From: Affinundibacterium seohonense
Lineage (GTDB): Bacteria; Pseudomonadota; Gammaproteobacteria; Burkholderiales; Burkholderiaceae_D
Direction: 5' to 3'
DNA: 64,000 nt
Assembly (NCBI RefSeq): GCF_014284305.1
Contig: NZ_JACOFW010000014.1
Coordinates: 52,773 to 116,772, forward strand
Below the pieces are notes generated by a model that worked only from the letters and a program-made list of their open reading frames with translations, had not been told where the DNA came from and did not search any database. This document shows positions 62,270 to 64,000 of the stretch, piece after piece. Both the position numbers and the translations under genes were made by a program. Positions within the stretch are counted from its first letter, which is position 1. Each line of letters starts with the position of its first letter.

Positions 62270-62664
62270 AAATCTTAGAACCAACGGCACAAGAAATTCA
62301 AATAGCAAGTATTGCTGCAACGCTGTACTTGTTGAATATCTTGCTGCTACCGTTTGCCGCCTTCGTGTTGCTGCTATTGCTTTATCAACGACAGCGTCAC
62401 AATGTGTCGACACTAGTGCAATGCCATTTGATTCAGGCTCTGGGTGCCAGTATCTGTGCTGGTTTTATGCTGATCTTGGTCAGTGCGGGTATTTTATTAT
62501 TTGGCGATTTACGTCAGGTAGGGACTTGGATGGTTCTAATTTTATACGTCTTGTGCGTGCACTCTGTCTTCATCTTGTTCGGTGTCTTTGCACTGACTAA
62601 GGCATTGTCCGGAAAATTGTATTTCTATCCGCTGATCGGCAAAGCTGTTGGTAAACACGGATAA
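62266..62664 (+). CDS. Small membrane protein of the nor cluster
   Basis: Protein of 132 residues with three predicted membrane helices: about 18-40 (LYLLNILLLPFAAFVLLLLL), about 55-80 (LIQALGASICAGFMLILVSAG) and about 85-112 (WMVLILYVLCVHSVFILFGV). A short, conserved-looking tail GKLYFYPLIGKAVGKHG follows. Its start overlaps the norQ stop (ATGA) and the next gene starts 12 bases after its stop, so it is part of one operon. I recognise no family; it is not a NorE/COX III or NorF-like protein by length or motifs. A role in NO reductase assembly or electron supply is inferred only from position. Confidence 0.75.
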   Translation: MKILEPTAQEIQIASIAATLYLLNILLLPFAAFVLLLLLYQRQRHNVSTLVQCHLIQALGASICAGFMLILVSAGILLFGDLRQVGTWMVLILYVLCVHSVFILFGVFALTKALSGKLYFYPLIGKAVGKHG

Positions 62665-62676
62665 ACGAGTCTCATA

Positions 62677-63717
62677 ATGCCAGTTAAAACACATCAAGGT
62701 TTATGGGGTCTACCGGTCCAACAATGGCGGCGTTTGACGCAGGTCGGTTTCTTTTTGCTCTTCGTCTTCGCTCCTATCTTTGATCTCTTTCGGCTAGATT
62801 TAAATCTTAAGCACTTCATCATTTTCGGCATGGATTGGACTTTAGGTTTAAACGATTTTGTGGCTGGAAAAGACACAGCAGGACAGGCAGCCAAGGCAAT
62901 TTTCCTACATGCGATCTTGCCCTTAATTCTCGTCGGGGCCGCCGTGATTTATGTTGCATGGAAATGGGGTCGGATCTATTGCGGCTGGCTGTGCCCGCAT
63001 TTCTCTATCGTGGAAACCATCAATCAAACGCTGCGACGTGCAATCGGTAAACAGAGTTTATGGGACAAAGAAACCTTACCAATGCGTAATCCTGATGGCA
63101 GCGAGATTAAACCTGATACGATCTGGTGGTTCGGTGTCATTCCGCTTGTCATCATTTGTGCAATCACTTGGGCGACCGTGTTACTGACGTATTTACTACC
63201 GCCAGCAGAGGTCTACGGCAATCTCAGGCATGGCACGTTGACGCGCAATCAAAGCGTCTTCTTGATCGCTGGCAGTATTGCCTTTTTCGTCGAATTTATG
63301 TTTGCGCGTCATTTGTTTTGCCGCTACGCCTGTGCCCTAGGCTTGTTCCAAAGTCTGGCCTGGATGGCAAACGACAAAGCGATGGTGATCGGATTTAAAC
63401 GGGAAAGAGCGAAAGACTGCTCAACCTGCTACTCGGCCTGTGACCACGTTTGCCCTATGCGTCTAAATCCGCGCAATGTCAAACGTCTGATGTTCGCTTG
63501 TGTGCAATGTGGTCAATGTACCGACGCCTGCACACAAACGCAGAGCGACAATCCGCAAGGCAATTTACTCGAATGGGTAAATCAAGCCCATGCCGAATCG
63601 GAAGCGGCATTAAATGGTAGTACCGCGCGGATTATTCAAATTAAGCTGGAAAAGAATAATTCGATTCCAATCAATAATGCGAAGAATAATGGTAATCGAG
63701 ACATACAAAATCCTTGA
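62677..63717 (+). CDS. Membrane-bound 4Fe-4S polyferredoxin (NapH/NosR/CcoG-like)
   Basis: Inner-membrane iron-sulfur protein of 346 residues. It has about five hydrophobic segments and conserved CGWLCPHFS (about 107-115) and CRYACALGLF in the membrane part, as in NapH/NosR/CcoG. The cytoplasmic end carries two cluster motifs, CSTCYSACDHVCP (about 248-260) and CVQCGQCTDACTQ (about 276-288). The tail is hydrophilic and Asn-rich. It follows the small membrane protein after 12 bases. It could pass electrons to the NO reductase or help load its metal; neither is proven. Confidence 0.88.
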   Translation: MPVKTHQGLWGLPVQQWRRLTQVGFFLLFVFAPIFDLFRLDLNLKHFIIFGMDWTLGLNDFVAGKDTAGQAAKAIFLHAILPLILVGAAVIYVAWKWGRIYCGWLCPHFSIVETINQTLRRAIGKQSLWDKETLPMRNPDGSEIKPDTIWWFGVIPLVIICAITWATVLLTYLLPPAEVYGNLRHGTLTRNQSVFLIAGSIAFFVEFMFARHLFCRYACALGLFQSLAWMANDKAMVIGFKRERAKDCSTCYSACDHVCPMRLNPRNVKRLMFACVQCGQCTDACTQTQSDNPQGNLLEWVNQAHAESEAALNGSTARIIQIKLEKNNSIPINNAKNNGNRDIQNP

Positions 63718-63741
63718 GCGTAGAGAAGACGTCTAACTTGT

Positions 63742-63819
63742 AGGGCGGGTGCAACCCGCGCCGCCAAACCGTAGTCCACCCAAGACCGGCCTATGTACCG
63801 CGCGGGTTGCACCCGCCCT
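63742..63819. repeat. Dispersed palindromic repeat with perfect 19-bp arms
   Basis: AGGGCGGGTGCAACCCGCG at 63742-63760 is exactly mirrored at 63801-63819, with a 40-base middle. The style (GGGTGCAACCCGC) occurs between genes in many proteobacteria. It lies just after the polyferredoxin stop. The rest of the segment, to 64000, shows nothing convincing. Confidence 0.85.
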
Positions 63820-64000
63820 TCTATGATGCATGTCAAGTCCAACTTGCAAATTCATTGCATTTAATTTTCGTTTTTCATTTTTCTCTCCTGCTTCGTTGTG
63901 TCGTACGTTCACAATTCGTAATAAGTCTCTGGTCATTTGCTCGTGAAACTTAGTTTCACCACCTTCTATCCGCTGGCGTTTTCGACCAGCCTAATTCTGC

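Overview
The window looks like chromosomal DNA of a betaproteobacterium. My best guess is Burkholderiales/Oxalobacteraceae, something Undibacterium-like. This is inferred from gene content (DUF3422, DUF2242, metK beside two LpxL-type acyltransferases, a kynurenine cluster with an AsnC-type regulator, large Caulobacter/Burkholderiales-style TonB-dependent receptors) and from a base composition that looks close to half G+C. No 16S rRNA or tRNA gene was seen, so the taxonomy is not proven. The lifestyle suggested is aerobic and heterotrophic, feeding on proteins, peptides and amino acids, with nitric oxide detoxification or respiration.

Layout. 0-11 kb: two very large TonB-dependent receptors flank a tryptophan catabolism cluster (kynU-kynA, divergent from an Lrp/AsnC regulator) and a lone KDPGal-type aldolase. 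11-20 kb: peptidyl-prolyl isomerase, a DUF3422 protein, then a histone-deacetylase-like enzyme followed by an acyl-CoA-synthetase/GNAT protein acetyltransferase, an XRE regulator, an MsrA homologue that lacks its catalytic cysteine, pdxH and a hemerythrin protein. 20-31.5 kb: tcdA, a cytoplasmic histidine kinase, a DMT exporter, a phosphoesterase, a two-domain M16 peptidase, an SRAP/HMCES protein, and a cytochrome c/cytochrome b561 pair in which the c-type cytochrome looks like a fusion of SHP and DHC. 31.5-37.7 kb: slt, GST, cca, a PilJ-domain protein and a PstS-like binding protein.

37.8-39.8 kb is the clearest accessory island. Four small genes on the minus strand are each followed by an attC-like inverted repeat, and at least one of these (39259-39315) has near-textbook attC architecture. 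No integron integrase is visible, so it looks like an integrase-less cassette cluster (CALIN).

40-49.5 kb: an Lrp regulator divergent from hppD and phhA (phenylalanine/tyrosine catabolism), two lipid A acyltransferase-like genes, metK with a structured leader, an M14 amidase and a prolyl oligopeptidase. 49.5-59 kb: a heterodimeric ABC exporter, an unknown membrane-anchored protein, PBP1A, a DUF2242 lipoprotein, aroG and a GIY-YIG-like protein. 59-63.7 kb: nitric oxide reductase norC-norB with a MITE-like element between them, then norQ, a small membrane protein and a polyferredoxin. norD is not seen before the window ends.

Functionally, the kyn, hpp and phh genes together give entry routes for Trp, Phe and Tyr degradation. 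The deacetylase/acetyltransferase pair may control protein acetylation. The nor cluster handles NO. Several dispersed palindromic repeats (29.2, 49.5 and 63.8 kb) sit between genes.
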